The notes below the pieces were generated by a model, which saw only the letters and a program-made list of their open reading frames with translations, searched no databases and had not been told where the DNA came from. Shown here one piece after another: positions 34,094 to 41,552 of a DNA stretch of 64,000 nucleotides (within the stretch, counting starts at the first letter, position 1; every line of letters begins with the position of its first letter). The DNA is taken from NCBI RefSeq assembly GCF_000724625.1, contig NZ_CP007139.1, positions 248,001-312,000 of the forward strand, given 5' to 3'. The stretch is from Fimbriimonas ginsengisoli Gsoil 348 (GTDB lineage Bacteria > Armatimonadota > Fimbriimonadia > Fimbriimonadales > Fimbriimonadaceae). The translations under genes and the position numbers were made by a program.

Positions 34094-34837
34094 ATGGCGA
34101 TCGGCATTCCCGAGGCGATCCAAGCGTTTGGGCGAGGCTTTACGTTCACCAGAAGCTTTACCCACCCTTACGAGTTCGTTCAGGTCGGCCCCCTGTGGGT
34201 GATGCGGGACGGCCCCCGAAGACGGGGACCTTATCGCGGTGAGGAGATCCTCGCCCACGGAATCTCCCCCGAGGAGGTCGCGGAGGCAATTCGGGAGTAT
34301 GCGCCGGAGCGGTATGCCGTCTGCGCGATCGAGGGTATGGACACCGACCTAGAGGCGCTGAAGGATCGCTACAAGGAGCTGGGGTTTCGACTCCTGCGCC
34401 GGGAGCCGATGATGGTTCGTCCCCTTCGCGCCGAAGATCAGCTCGCTCGGCATCCTTCGGTAGTGCGGATCAACCACCGGGAGGAGGCCGACCGGGTAGC
34501 GGTGGCGGCCGGCGGAAGGCAGATTCTTCCCTTGCACCTCGGCCTCGACGATTCTCCTTTGCGGCTGTATGCCTGGATGCAAGAGGACGTTCCGGTGGGG
34601 TGGGTGCGCAGCATCCGGTGCGGGGAGGCGGCGTGGGTTTCCAATATGTACGTCCATCCGAACCATCGCCGCAAGGGCATCGCCACTCACCTCCTTTCGG
34701 CGATGTTGTTCGATGATCGCCGGTTGGGAATCGCCAATAGCGTCCTTCTTGCGAGTAATGCCGGCTCGAAGCTGTACCCCAGCCTGGGTTACGAGCAGAT
34801 CGGGCTGCTGCAGCTCTTCGTGCCTAAGAAGAAGTAG
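34094..34837 (+). CDS. GNAT-family N-acetyltransferase
   Basis: A 247-aa protein. The C-terminal half is a GNAT fold with the acetyl-CoA motif VSNMYVHPNHRRKGIATHLLSAML (as parts) and the tail NAGSKLYPSLGYEQIG. The N-terminal half (IPEAIQAFGRGFTFTRSFTHPYEF; LWVMRDGPRRRGPYRGEEI) may be a second, diverged GNAT domain that tests substrate. It starts two bases after the inactive-protease gene, so the two are likely co-expressed. The substrate is unknown. Its stop abuts the stop of the next, opposite-strand gene. Confidence 0.82.
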   Translation: MAIGIPEAIQAFGRGFTFTRSFTHPYEFVQVGPLWVMRDGPRRRGPYRGEEILAHGISPEEVAEAIREYAPERYAVCAIEGMDTDLEALKDRYKELGFRLLRREPMMVRPLRAEDQLARHPSVVRINHREEADRVAVAAGGRQILPLHLGLDDSPLRLYAWMQEDVPVGWVRSIRCGEAAWVSNMYVHPNHRRKGIATHLLSAMLFDDRRLGIANSVLLASNAGSKLYPSLGYEQIGLLQLFVPKKK

Positions 34838-35407
34838 CTACAGGGGGAGCGACCAGATAAGCTTCGCCTCGTCTAAATCGGGTCCGTAGGCCCCGAGCTC
34901 GACGGAATGGAGGTGGCAACCGATCGCGGCATAGAACCGGCAGGCGCCCACGTTTACGTCCTGGGTTTCCACCCTGAGCTCTTTACATCCTCGCTCCTTC
35001 GCCCACTTAGCCGCCTCGGAGAAGAGAGCGCGACCGATGGCGCGGCCTCTCGCCTCGTGCGCGACTCGGAGGTCGAATACGACGGCTAGATCCGATCGCC
35101 CTTCCAACATGTCGCAGCCCGGCGAGTTCCAGGCAACGATGGCTCCGCCTACCCGGCGGTCCGCTTCGAATGCGGCGAAAAGCCGCCAATTGTCCGTCTG
35201 GAAGTGTCGGGGCAGCGCGGAGGGACGGGAGTCGGGGTCCTGATCGTAGTCCTTTAAGTACGGCACCCCCAAGCGGACCACGATAAACCGACCCTCGGAC
35301 GCCTTCAGCTCCTCCAGGTCCACCCGGCCGACCACTTCGAAACCGATAGGGACCTGCTCGTATGCTTCGAGTTCGGTAAGCGGGCCTTGTTCGATTCGTA
35401 GCGCCAT
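34838..35407 (-). CDS. GNAT-family N-acetyltransferase
   Basis: A 189-aa acetyltransferase with the acetyl-CoA loop VFDLRVAHEARGRAIGRALFSEAAKWAKERG (as parts) and RVETQDVNVGACRFYAAIGCHLHS, typical of the GNAT fold. It follows the GT2 gene with no gap, and its stop codon abuts that of the opposite-strand GNAT. The target is unknown. Confidence 0.85.
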   Translation of the reverse strand: MALRIEQGPLTELEAYEQVPIGFEVVGRVDLEELKASEGRFIVVRLGVPYLKDYDQDPDSRPSALPRHFQTDNWRLFAAFEADRRVGGAIVAWNSPGCDMLEGRSDLAVVFDLRVAHEARGRAIGRALFSEAAKWAKERGCKELRVETQDVNVGACRFYAAIGCHLHSVELGAYGPDLDEAKLIWSLPL

Positions 35408-36451
35408 TTAGTAAGTCCGTCCCTTCCAAACCACGGTGCCCCGACGTCGCCAGACGATGGATCGAACCATGGTGTAGGCGCCGATGGTGAGGGCGAGGGG
35501 CATCGTAAAGATGAGGATCGCATATCCGAGCGGCTTCGCGCGGACCAAGGCCGCGCAAGCAAGACCGCTGAGCACGAAAAGGATATAGGATGCCGGCGCC
35601 AGCAGCCAACCCCAGCCGATGAAGAGCATGAACAGTGCGAGGCCGTAGCTACCGGCGGCGTTGTTGGCGACTTCGAACGAGTTCTTGGACATGCCGTCTA
35701 GTGTCTCGCGCCAGGTCTCGTACATTTTCACTCGGAGAAACTTGGACACATTCGCCACTTCCACCGGGATTCCCGCTTTGGCCAGCAGCCGGCCCATCAT
35801 CACGTCCTCCATGATGTGCCCCTTCGCCGCCTCGTTCGGCCAGAGGCGGGTGTAGACGTCGCGCCGCCAGACGTGGAACTGGCCGTTGGTGAAGCGGTTG
35901 TGGCCGCTATGGGTCCGGCTGACGATGCCGAATGGGTTGGTGCTAAGCAGGATCCAGCCGACCCACGCCAGGAAAAGCGGCTCGATGCCGCGGCCGGGGA
36001 CGATGGTCGGGAAGCCGGTGATGACGCCGCACCCGTCGCCGGTCTTCGCGATCAGATCTCGGACGGCGTCCAGGAAATCGGGAGTGGGGCGGACGTCGGC
36101 ATCGAGGAATAGAAACCAGTCCTCCGTCGCGGCTTTGCCAAGCTCGTGGCACGCCCGGTTCTTGCCGGTCCAGCCCTTCGGCAGCGTTTCTTTGGGGCGG
36201 ATGACGACCGCTCCCAGAGTGGCCGCGACCTCCCCGGTGCCGTCGTCCGACTCGTCGTCGAAGACGTAAACCTTGGCTTTTCCTACCAGGAGGGGCAGCA
36301 GCTCGCGAAGGTTTTCGGCTTCGTTTCGGGCGGGGATGAGGACGGCGATCTCCGGCCCATCGGGGCGGCGGCCGGGTCGGCGCATGAGCAGCAGGTTCGT
36401 CACGGCGACGAAGGCGAAGAGGCCGTAGAAGATTGCGAGGGCGACGGCCAC
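35408..36451 (-). CDS. Membrane glycosyltransferase family 2
   Basis: A 347-aa GT2 enzyme. One N-terminal membrane helix (ALAIFYGLFAFVAVTNLLLM) precedes the catalytic domain EIAVLIPARNEAENLRELL, with the metal site FLFLDADVRPTPDF and an acceptor-region motif (EDVMMGRLLAKAG). Three C-terminal helices follow. It resembles carotenoid or diapocarotenoid glycosyltransferases (CrtQ-like) more than dolichyl-phosphate synthases. It is coupled without a gap to the GNAT at 34838-35407. Confidence 0.82.
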   Translation of the reverse strand: MAVALAIFYGLFAFVAVTNLLLMRRPGRRPDGPEIAVLIPARNEAENLRELLPLLVGKAKVYVFDDESDDGTGEVAATLGAVVIRPKETLPKGWTGKNRACHELGKAATEDWFLFLDADVRPTPDFLDAVRDLIAKTGDGCGVITGFPTIVPGRGIEPLFLAWVGWILLSTNPFGIVSRTHSGHNRFTNGQFHVWRRDVYTRLWPNEAAKGHIMEDVMMGRLLAKAGIPVEVANVSKFLRVKMYETWRETLDGMSKNSFEVANNAAGSYGLALFMLFIGWGWLLAPASYILFVLSGLACAALVRAKPLGYAILIFTMPLALTIGAYTMVRSIVWRRRGTVVWKGRTY

Positions 36452-36477
36452 GGTTTGATTCTGAACGGTGAGCGCTA

Positions 36478-36557
36478 AGCCCGGCAGGATGCCGGGGGGA
36501 CACTGGAGAAGATGCCGCCTGGGAAGGCGGCACTACAGCCGGTGGGAACCGGCGACC
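36478..36557. repeat. Mosaic hairpin repeat
   Basis: Contains the hairpins CCCGGC-AGGAT-GCCGGG, TGCCGCC-TGGGAA-GGCGGCA and GCCGG-TGGGAA-CCGGC. The loops AGGAT and TGGGAA match those of the elements at 3719 and 31329. It lies between divergent genes. Confidence 0.65.
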
Positions 36558-36582
36558 GGCGGTGATCCGTAACCGGGCTGGG

Positions 36583-37920
36583 ATGCGTTTCTTTGTTTTT
36601 CTTGCCGTTACCCTCGTCGCCGTTTCGGCTTTCGCCAGCCCACTTCCCCGCCGCGGGACGCTGCGGGTACCGCTGAAGCCGCTCGCCCCCGAGGTGCTGC
36701 AAAGGCTAAAACGGAAACCTCAGACGGCGATCCAAATCGTGGCGCCGGGGGCCGAGCTGCCGGGGACGGTGAAGGATGGCGACATCATCGTTGCCCTCAA
36801 CGGGCGTTCGTTCTCATCCTTTGGCGAGTTTAACGACCTGGTGCGCGGGTTGCCGGTGGGGAGCGACGCCAAATTGAAGGTCTTGGTTGACGGCAAAGAG
36901 GCCGAGCGGACTCTTCCGATCGTCGAGCGGGTGCGGGAAGTTTCGGACAAGTACGAGGTGATCTACGACCAGGTGGTGAGTCATGGGCACCGGATCCGGA
37001 CGATCGTTACTCGTCCCAAGGCAGCCGGGCGGTACCCGGTGCTGTTCTGGATCCAAGGGATCAACGCCTCGACCATCGACTCTCCTCTTTCCTCCAACAA
37101 CTACATCGCGAACGCGATGCGGCCGTTCGCGGAGGACGGTTTTGTCACCGTTCGAGTAGAGAAGCCCGGAGTGGGGGACAGCGAGGGCGGACCGGCGATC
37201 GAAGTAGGTTTCGATGAGGAAAACGACATTTATCGGCAAGCATTGAAAGCGCTGCCGGGTTACGACTTTGTCGATCCTCAAAGGATTTTCATCTTTGGGC
37301 ACAGCATGGGCGGGTGCCACGCGCCGATCATCGCCTCGGAGTTCCCGGTGCGCGGAATCATCACTTATGGCACGGTCTCCGACAGTTGGCTGGAGTGGGA
37401 GATCAAATCGCCAAGGATCCAGGGTCCGCTTGCGGGCGACTCGCTGGCCACCGTCGACGGGAAGGTGCGAAAGGCAACGGCGTTCTACCACTACCTGTTC
37501 AACGAGAAACGGTCAATCGCGTGGATCAAGGCGAACCACCCTGAGCTTCGGGCGATCGCCGACGACGAGTCACCCGACGGCAAGACGCTCAATCCCCGCT
37601 CGATCCGCTACATGCAGGAGTGCAACGACCGGAACTACTGCGCCTATTGGGCCAACACCGGCAATGCCCGCGTACTGGCGCTCTTCGGCGAGAACGACTG
37701 GATCTCTCTGGAGCCGGACCAGCACCAGGTGGCGGCGGCGGTGAACGCGGCGCATCCGGGCTACGGCACGTTCATGTACGTGCCGGGGGCGGACCATCTG
37801 TTCAGCAAGTGCACCTCCATGGCCGACAGCTACGCCCGCTTTGGCAAAGGGGTCCCGGAGTTCAATCCCGAGCTGGTGCGGATCACGCGGGCTTGGATCG
37901 ACAAAATCTCGGCGGGTTAA
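36583..37920 (+). CDS. Secreted alpha/beta hydrolase with PDZ-like N-terminal domain
   Basis: A 445-aa exported protein. The signal peptide is MRFFVFLAVTLVAVSAFA. A PDZ-like domain (ELPGTVKDGDIIVALNGRSFSSFGEFNDLV) precedes an alpha/beta-hydrolase domain with nucleophile elbow FGHSMGGCHAPI (Ser in GHSMG). The acid and His are likely in LFGENDWISLEP and VPGADHLFSKC. The start at 36583 gives the clean signal peptide. Esterase or peptidase activity is plausible; the substrate is unknown. PDZ plus hydrolase is an uncommon pairing. Confidence 0.8.
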   Translation: MRFFVFLAVTLVAVSAFASPLPRRGTLRVPLKPLAPEVLQRLKRKPQTAIQIVAPGAELPGTVKDGDIIVALNGRSFSSFGEFNDLVRGLPVGSDAKLKVLVDGKEAERTLPIVERVREVSDKYEVIYDQVVSHGHRIRTIVTRPKAAGRYPVLFWIQGINASTIDSPLSSNNYIANAMRPFAEDGFVTVRVEKPGVGDSEGGPAIEVGFDEENDIYRQALKALPGYDFVDPQRIFIFGHSMGGCHAPIIASEFPVRGIITYGTVSDSWLEWEIKSPRIQGPLAGDSLATVDGKVRKATAFYHYLFNEKRSIAWIKANHPELRAIADDESPDGKTLNPRSIRYMQECNDRNYCAYWANTGNARVLALFGENDWISLEPDQHQVAAAVNAAHPGYGTFMYVPGADHLFSKCTSMADSYARFGKGVPEFNPELVRITRAWIDKISAG

Positions 37921-37957
37921 ACGCGCGAAGCGCCTCGGTCGCGCTTTCCCCCGCGCC

Positions 37958-37986
37958 TTGACTTCCCCGTCCCCACCCGCCATAAT
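37958..37986 (+). promoter_or_regulatory. tRNA-Val promoter
   Basis: TTGACT (37958-37963) and CATAAT (37981-37986) are 17 bp apart, about 50 bases before the tRNA. This is close to the sigma-70 consensus. Confidence 0.75.
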
Positions 37987-38037
37987 GATTGACTCAAGAG
38001 CGCGGTCAACTCGGGCGGTTAGCCCGGACGTTTCCTC

Positions 38038-38112
38038 GGGCGGTTAGCTCAGTGGTAGAGCACTACAATGACACTGTAGGGGTCACAGGTTCAAGTCCTG
38101 TACCGCCCACCA
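38038..38112 (+). tRNA. tRNA-Val (GAC)
   Basis: A complete cloverleaf. Acceptor GGGCGGT pairs with ACCGCCC. The D arm is GCTC/GAGC, the anticodon arm is CTACA-ATGACAC-TGTAG with anticodon GAC, and the T arm is ACAGG-TTCAAGT-CCTGT. The discriminator is A and CCA is encoded. The bases TCGGGCGGTTAGC just before the tRNA 5' end also occur 25 bases upstream. Confidence 0.95.
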
Positions 38113-38136
38113 TTTTCCAATCGGATAATCCCGTTT

Positions 38137-38193
38137 TAGAGCATCCCGATCTCATCGGGAGGGTCACAGATTCAAATCCTGTATCGCCCACCA
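38137..38193 (+). pseudogene. Partial tRNA (3' half), possibly tRNA-Glu(CTC)-like
   Basis: The 3' half of a tRNA. The D-arm end TAGAGC is followed by an intact anticodon arm TCCCG-ATCTCAT-CGGGA (anticodon CTC), then a T arm with one mismatch (ACAGA/CCTGT), ATCGCCC and CCA. The 5' acceptor strand and D stem are missing or decayed, so it cannot fold as a normal tRNA. It begins 24 bases after tRNA-Val and looks like a duplicated end from an insertion. Confidence 0.7.
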
Positions 38194-38207
38194 CATTTTT
38201 GAATCAG

Positions 38208-38239
38208 GGAATCCACCTTCTGGTGGCTTCCGTGCTTTT
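38208..38239 (+). terminator. Terminator after the tRNA pair
   Basis: GGAATCCACC-TTCT-GGTGGCTTCC forms a ten-bp stem with one mismatch, followed by GTGCTTTTA. It would end the tRNA transcript. Confidence 0.65.
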
Positions 38240-38293
38240 AGCGTCCCCGGCTGCTTCATTTGTGCCTCAATTGTCCGCTGCTTAGTGGCTCAC

Positions 38294-38899
38294 TTATTCA
38301 ACTGGTCCGAGTTCATCTGCCTCCACGGATCGACCCGGCACATCGACACCCTCGCTTTTGTGGTCCTGCCGCTGCCCCTTGGAAAGGCTGATCGGCATTG
38401 GATTGCGACTAAACGTAGCATCAACTCCTTCGAATCGGCCGAATTCCTCGAGCAGCTTCATCAACTGGGTGAGATCGGTAGCTCTACCTTCGGTCCTACT
38501 GAGACAAATGAGCAAATATGCCTTTAGAAGGGAGGCCTTATGGGAAGTTTTGGATATTGCCACTGCTGTGGGCACATGCAGAATTTTCAACCCTACCGTG
38601 AGGGCTAGCGTAAGAAGCGAGATCAGTAGTGCTCCCGGTCCGGCCTTCGATAGAAACGAGGTCCAGGAGACCGTATCGTTCTGTCCAGCCGCGACGAGAT
38701 CCATTGTTAGGAACGCAATCCTTATGATCGCGGCGGCGAAGGCAATCAAGATGAGAGCGATCGCCACAGCCACCCAGGTAATGTTGCGCTCACTCTTTTC
38801 GAGGTGAAGAATCTCGTCGACCAAAAATCGTTCAACTTCGGTGGGCGGTTGAGCGAATGTCCGATTTCGCTTCGCTTTGTACTCCGAGCCAGGCTCCAT
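38294..38899 (-). CDS. Two-TM membrane protein of unknown function
   Basis: A 201-aa protein with a polar helical N-terminus (PPTEVERFLVDEILHLEKSERN). The first strong membrane helix is ITWVAVAIALILIAFAAAIIRIAF (two parts), and the second is GALLISLLTLALTVGLKILH. A soluble C-terminal region of ~90 residues is rich in Lys, Leu and Glu. It lies between the tRNA pseudo-copies at 38.15 and 39.17 kb, in DNA less GC-rich than the chromosomal core. I do not recognise the family. Membrane proteins in such islets often belong to defence or toxin modules, but nothing in the sequence proves this. Confidence 0.6.
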   Translation of the reverse strand: MEPGSEYKAKRNRTFAQPPTEVERFLVDEILHLEKSERNITWVAVAIALILIAFAAAIIRIAFLTMDLVAAGQNDTVSWTSFLSKAGPGALLISLLTLALTVGLKILHVPTAVAISKTSHKASLLKAYLLICLSRTEGRATDLTQLMKLLEEFGRFEGVDATFSRNPMPISLSKGQRQDHKSEGVDVPGRSVEADELGPVE

Positions 38900-39552
38900 G
38901 CCGATTCAGTCTACTTTGCATTACTATGTATTCACAAAGAAATTGTATGCGCAAAGCAGCCTGACAATTTCTACGCTGTATCACGGCTTAGTTGAGGAAT
39001 GTTCAGAGACGCTAGGCAAAATAGATTAGTGACCATTCTCGAACATATGGCATCCATGTGTTCGATTTCACCTCAGGCACTCAAATGAGAGAGACAATCC
39101 TGGAAAATTTGAGACGGCTGTGGACTAAGGACTTGCGGTCTTCACATGAATAAATCCTGTGACACTGTAGGGGTCACAGGTTCAAATCCTGTCCTTGCCT
39201 TCCCTATCTCCTACACTCACTTCACCGACAACGATTTTGGTCGTGTAGGATTACTGTTTCCGCCCTTGAATGGGCCATCTTCGTTCTGTGCTGCTTCCCA
39301 GCGATTGTAACGCCACCGAGATGTTCAATGAAGAATCGGGAGTTTGGTGCGTGCCTCTTGACGACGGAGGAAGAGTAGCCATCCTACAACGAGTTTAGAG
39401 GGAAGCTGTCCCAACGCAACCACTTCCTCATCTCGGTTGGTGCCCTCGGAGAATCTTCCCCTCATTGGCTACTTGGATATCCTGCCAGCGACTTCAATGT
39501 GAATACAAAGCGACGCCGCACCAGACGAGCGGCTATCCGAACGAATCCAGTT
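38900..39552. other. AT-richer gene-free stretch in the island
   Basis: I see no convincing coding sequence in either strand. The only clear element is the tRNA-Val fragment at 39160-39192. Confidence 0.6.
39160..39192 (+). repeat. Direct repeat of tRNA-Val 3' half
   Basis: Thirty-three bases (starting TGACACTGTAGGGG) match tRNA-Val positions 38069-38101 with one mismatch. They cover the end of the anticodon loop through the T arm. The copy lacks the acceptor end. It is the kind of scar left by site-specific insertion into a tRNA gene, and brackets a 1.1-kb islet with the tRNA itself. Confidence 0.8.
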
Positions 39553-40533
39553 CTACTCACCCTGCGCTAGCCGCAGATCGTCGCGAATCGACTCAAAGCC
39601 CGATAGAATCTCGTCGAACGTGGGGAACTTGCCGTAACAGAGGTTTCCGGCCTCGCGCCGGTACGCGCGCTCAAGTATTGGGCGGAGTTCGGCCGTCGGG
39701 AACAATGCTGGGCTTTCCGAGAGGTCCATCCCCTCCGGCAGGAACTTAACTTGCCCCGAATAAAACTCCGCCGTAATAGCGCGGTACTGCCCGCAGATAG
39801 CCCGATATTCGGGCGTCTCAAGCATCTTTCGGGTCTCCTCTTTCTCAAGGAGCATCGCAAGGTCGTAGTAGTGCCTGGCGTCGCGCTCGAGCTCTCGATT
39901 TTGTCTAACGACGCGCTCCACCCGAGAGTGGAGCGTGAAGAGCTTCTCGACGAAGGTGCGGCGAAAGTGGAGAAGCCTCATCCGAAACGGCCTCCGGTCG
40001 TCGGTCCCCGTATCGGCTCCCTCTTCGTCTAGGACCTGGCTAAGAATGGAAGTGAGGTCTCGACTTTCCGTCGGCTGGTCGGCGCTCTGGATTCCGGCCT
40101 CGAGCAGCACGTTGGGGCGAATGCCCCCTATGGCCGGGACCTTATTTTCGTAGACGAACTCCTCGGTCCAAGCGTTCCACGTCCCTTCCTTGTCAGTTCG
40201 GCCCTCACGGCGCGCAAAGCCCGGAAAGGAACCCACCGCGTCGGCGATCGCTCGGAAACGATCGAGGGTTTCGTCCTCGTTGCCGACGCGCGCGACGTAG
40301 AGGTCGATGTCCTCTGAGAACCGATCGATAAGGTTCCAGCCTTTAGAAAGGCTCGTGCCTCCTTTGAAGATGACCACCTCGCCAAAGTCCCGAGCCAGGA
40401 TGCGCAGCACCTCGGTGACGAAGTAGTCCTTCTCGACGATCGCCGGGTTGGGGATGCTCTTTCGCTCCGCGGCCTGCTGAATCAGATCGGCGAAGTCGCC
40501 CCTTTCGTACAGGCAGCTCATTTGGCCTGCCAT
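39553..40533 (-). CDS. AbiEii/AbiGii-family nucleotidyltransferase toxin
   Basis: A 326-aa protein of the DNA-polymerase-beta-like nucleotidyltransferase superfamily. The signature FKGGTSLSKGWNLIDRFSEDIDLYVA holds the GG[ST]xL motif and the metal-binding DxD, near residues 57-82. AbiEii proteins are toxins of type IV toxin-antitoxin systems that add nucleotides to tRNA or otherwise block growth and give abortive infection. It overlaps the AbiEi antitoxin-like gene by 16 bases, the usual order (antitoxin first). The island setting supports a defence role. The exact activity is unproven. Confidence 0.85.
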   Translation of the reverse strand: MAGQMSCLYERGDFADLIQQAAERKSIPNPAIVEKDYFVTEVLRILARDFGEVVIFKGGTSLSKGWNLIDRFSEDIDLYVARVGNEDETLDRFRAIADAVGSFPGFARREGRTDKEGTWNAWTEEFVYENKVPAIGGIRPNVLLEAGIQSADQPTESRDLTSILSQVLDEEGADTGTDDRRPFRMRLLHFRRTFVEKLFTLHSRVERVVRQNRELERDARHYYDLAMLLEKEETRKMLETPEYRAICGQYRAITAEFYSGQVKFLPEGMDLSESPALFPTAELRPILERAYRREAGNLCYGKFPTFDEILSGFESIRDDLRLAQGE

Positions 40534-41249
40534 TCGAGAGCGTTCGGAAGCTCTCGGAGAAGGCCGAAGTCGAACTTGGAGAGCGGATTGAGGGACTTCC
40601 TTAGCGGCTCGAACAGGCTCTTTGAGAGCCCCGTGTGCTCAAACAGAGCGCCGAGCACCGCCCGGACGCGCGGAGGCTCATCTTGGGCTGCGTCGCGAAG
40701 CTCCCTTAGCCGCGATTCGCTAAGCTCGGACTTAAGAAGCCTTCCCAGGCGCTTGAGGGTCTCCTCGCCGCCAGTCTGCGCGTACGCCCCGCGGTCGCGA
40801 AGAAACTCGAGCAAAGCCCCCTCGAGCTCCGTCAAAGGGTGAGACCGGGCACCGCGCCGAAGATGGACGCGCGCCCCGTAAGCGTCCGCGGGAAGGTTGC
40901 TTCCGAACACGACAAGCTGAGGACGGGCTGGCACCTGCGTGCTAAGTCCCAAGAGGTTCGCGGCGGACGCGCCGGTGGGCCGCGTCTTGTCCTTCAGCGT
41001 TCTTCGGACCATAGCGGCTGCCGAGGGCTTGCTCGCTCCAAGCGGGGTCTTCTTCAGCGAGTGGTAGACGCCCTTGGCCACCCGCTTCAGTTTCCCCTGC
41101 TCCGCGAGGCGAGACAGGGCTTTGCTCGCGGCGGCCGGAGTGACGCCTTGAATGTCCTCCACTCGCACTAGGGAGTCCGAAGCCGAGGCAGCCTTGCGAA
41201 GCGCAAGCTCAGTCGCACTCCTCCCTCGTTTTCGCTTCATCTCACTCAT
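40518..41249 (-). CDS. AbiEi-type antitoxin / transcriptional regulator
   Basis: A 243-aa protein with an N-terminal winged helix-turn-helix (VRVEDIQGVTPAAASKALSRLAEQGKLKRVAKGVYH, seen as parts), a DUF6088/AbiEi pattern. The C-terminal domain includes FGSNLPADAYGARVHLRRGA and LTELEGALLEFLRDRG. AbiEi antitoxins silence their AbiEii partner and repress their own promoter by binding inverted repeats. The gene precedes and overlaps the toxin gene. The two 32-bp palindromes lie 129 and 215 bases upstream of its ATG. Confidence 0.82.
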   Translation of the reverse strand: MSEMKRKRGRSATELALRKAASASDSLVRVEDIQGVTPAAASKALSRLAEQGKLKRVAKGVYHSLKKTPLGASKPSAAAMVRRTLKDKTRPTGASAANLLGLSTQVPARPQLVVFGSNLPADAYGARVHLRRGARSHPLTELEGALLEFLRDRGAYAQTGGEETLKRLGRLLKSELSESRLRELRDAAQDEPPRVRAVLGALFEHTGLSKSLFEPLRKSLNPLSKFDFGLLRELPNALEWQAK

Positions 41250-41377
41250 AGGTGATATTATGCCCCAAGGAACCTAAAATGTCTCGTAAATAAGTTAGAA
41301 AAACTTGACGAATAATTTTCGACCCATGCTTTGAAATATCAGATCTTCGCAGACATTACGCGCAGAAGCATCATGTT

Positions 41378-41409
41378 GCTTCATCTCTGTATATATACAG
41401 AGATGAAGC
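41378..41409. repeat. Perfect 32-bp palindrome, copy 1
   Basis: Sixteen-base arms with no spacer. The central core is CTGTATATATACAG; the outer parts are GCTTCATCT and AGATGAAGC. It lies in the region between two divergent AbiEi-like genes. Confidence 0.85.
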
Positions 41410-41463
41410 CTCATGACCGGAATCTCACAAAGCGGGCACCAAAATAGATAAGAAACTCATGGC

Positions 41464-41495
41464 AGTGGCGTCCTGTATATATACAGGACGCCACT
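41464..41495. repeat. Perfect 32-bp palindrome, copy 2
   Basis: The same 14-bp core CTGTATATATACAG is flanked by unrelated but again perfectly complementary arms (AGTGGCGTC and GACGCCACT). Centres of the two palindromes are 86 bp apart. It ends 57 bases before the ATG at 41553. Confidence 0.85.
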
Positions 41496-41552
41496 CACAC
41501 GAGGGACCGCCCGTTTTCCAGTCCAGCACGATGCGATCGGCAGCCAAAGACC

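Noticed and set aside
39160-39192. A second functional tRNA-Val
   Set aside because: Only the anticodon-loop end and T arm are present. There is no 5' half, no acceptor stem and no CCA.
41378-41495. CRISPR repeats
   Set aside because: Only two palindromes sharing a short core, unequal arms and no regular spacers or cas genes.
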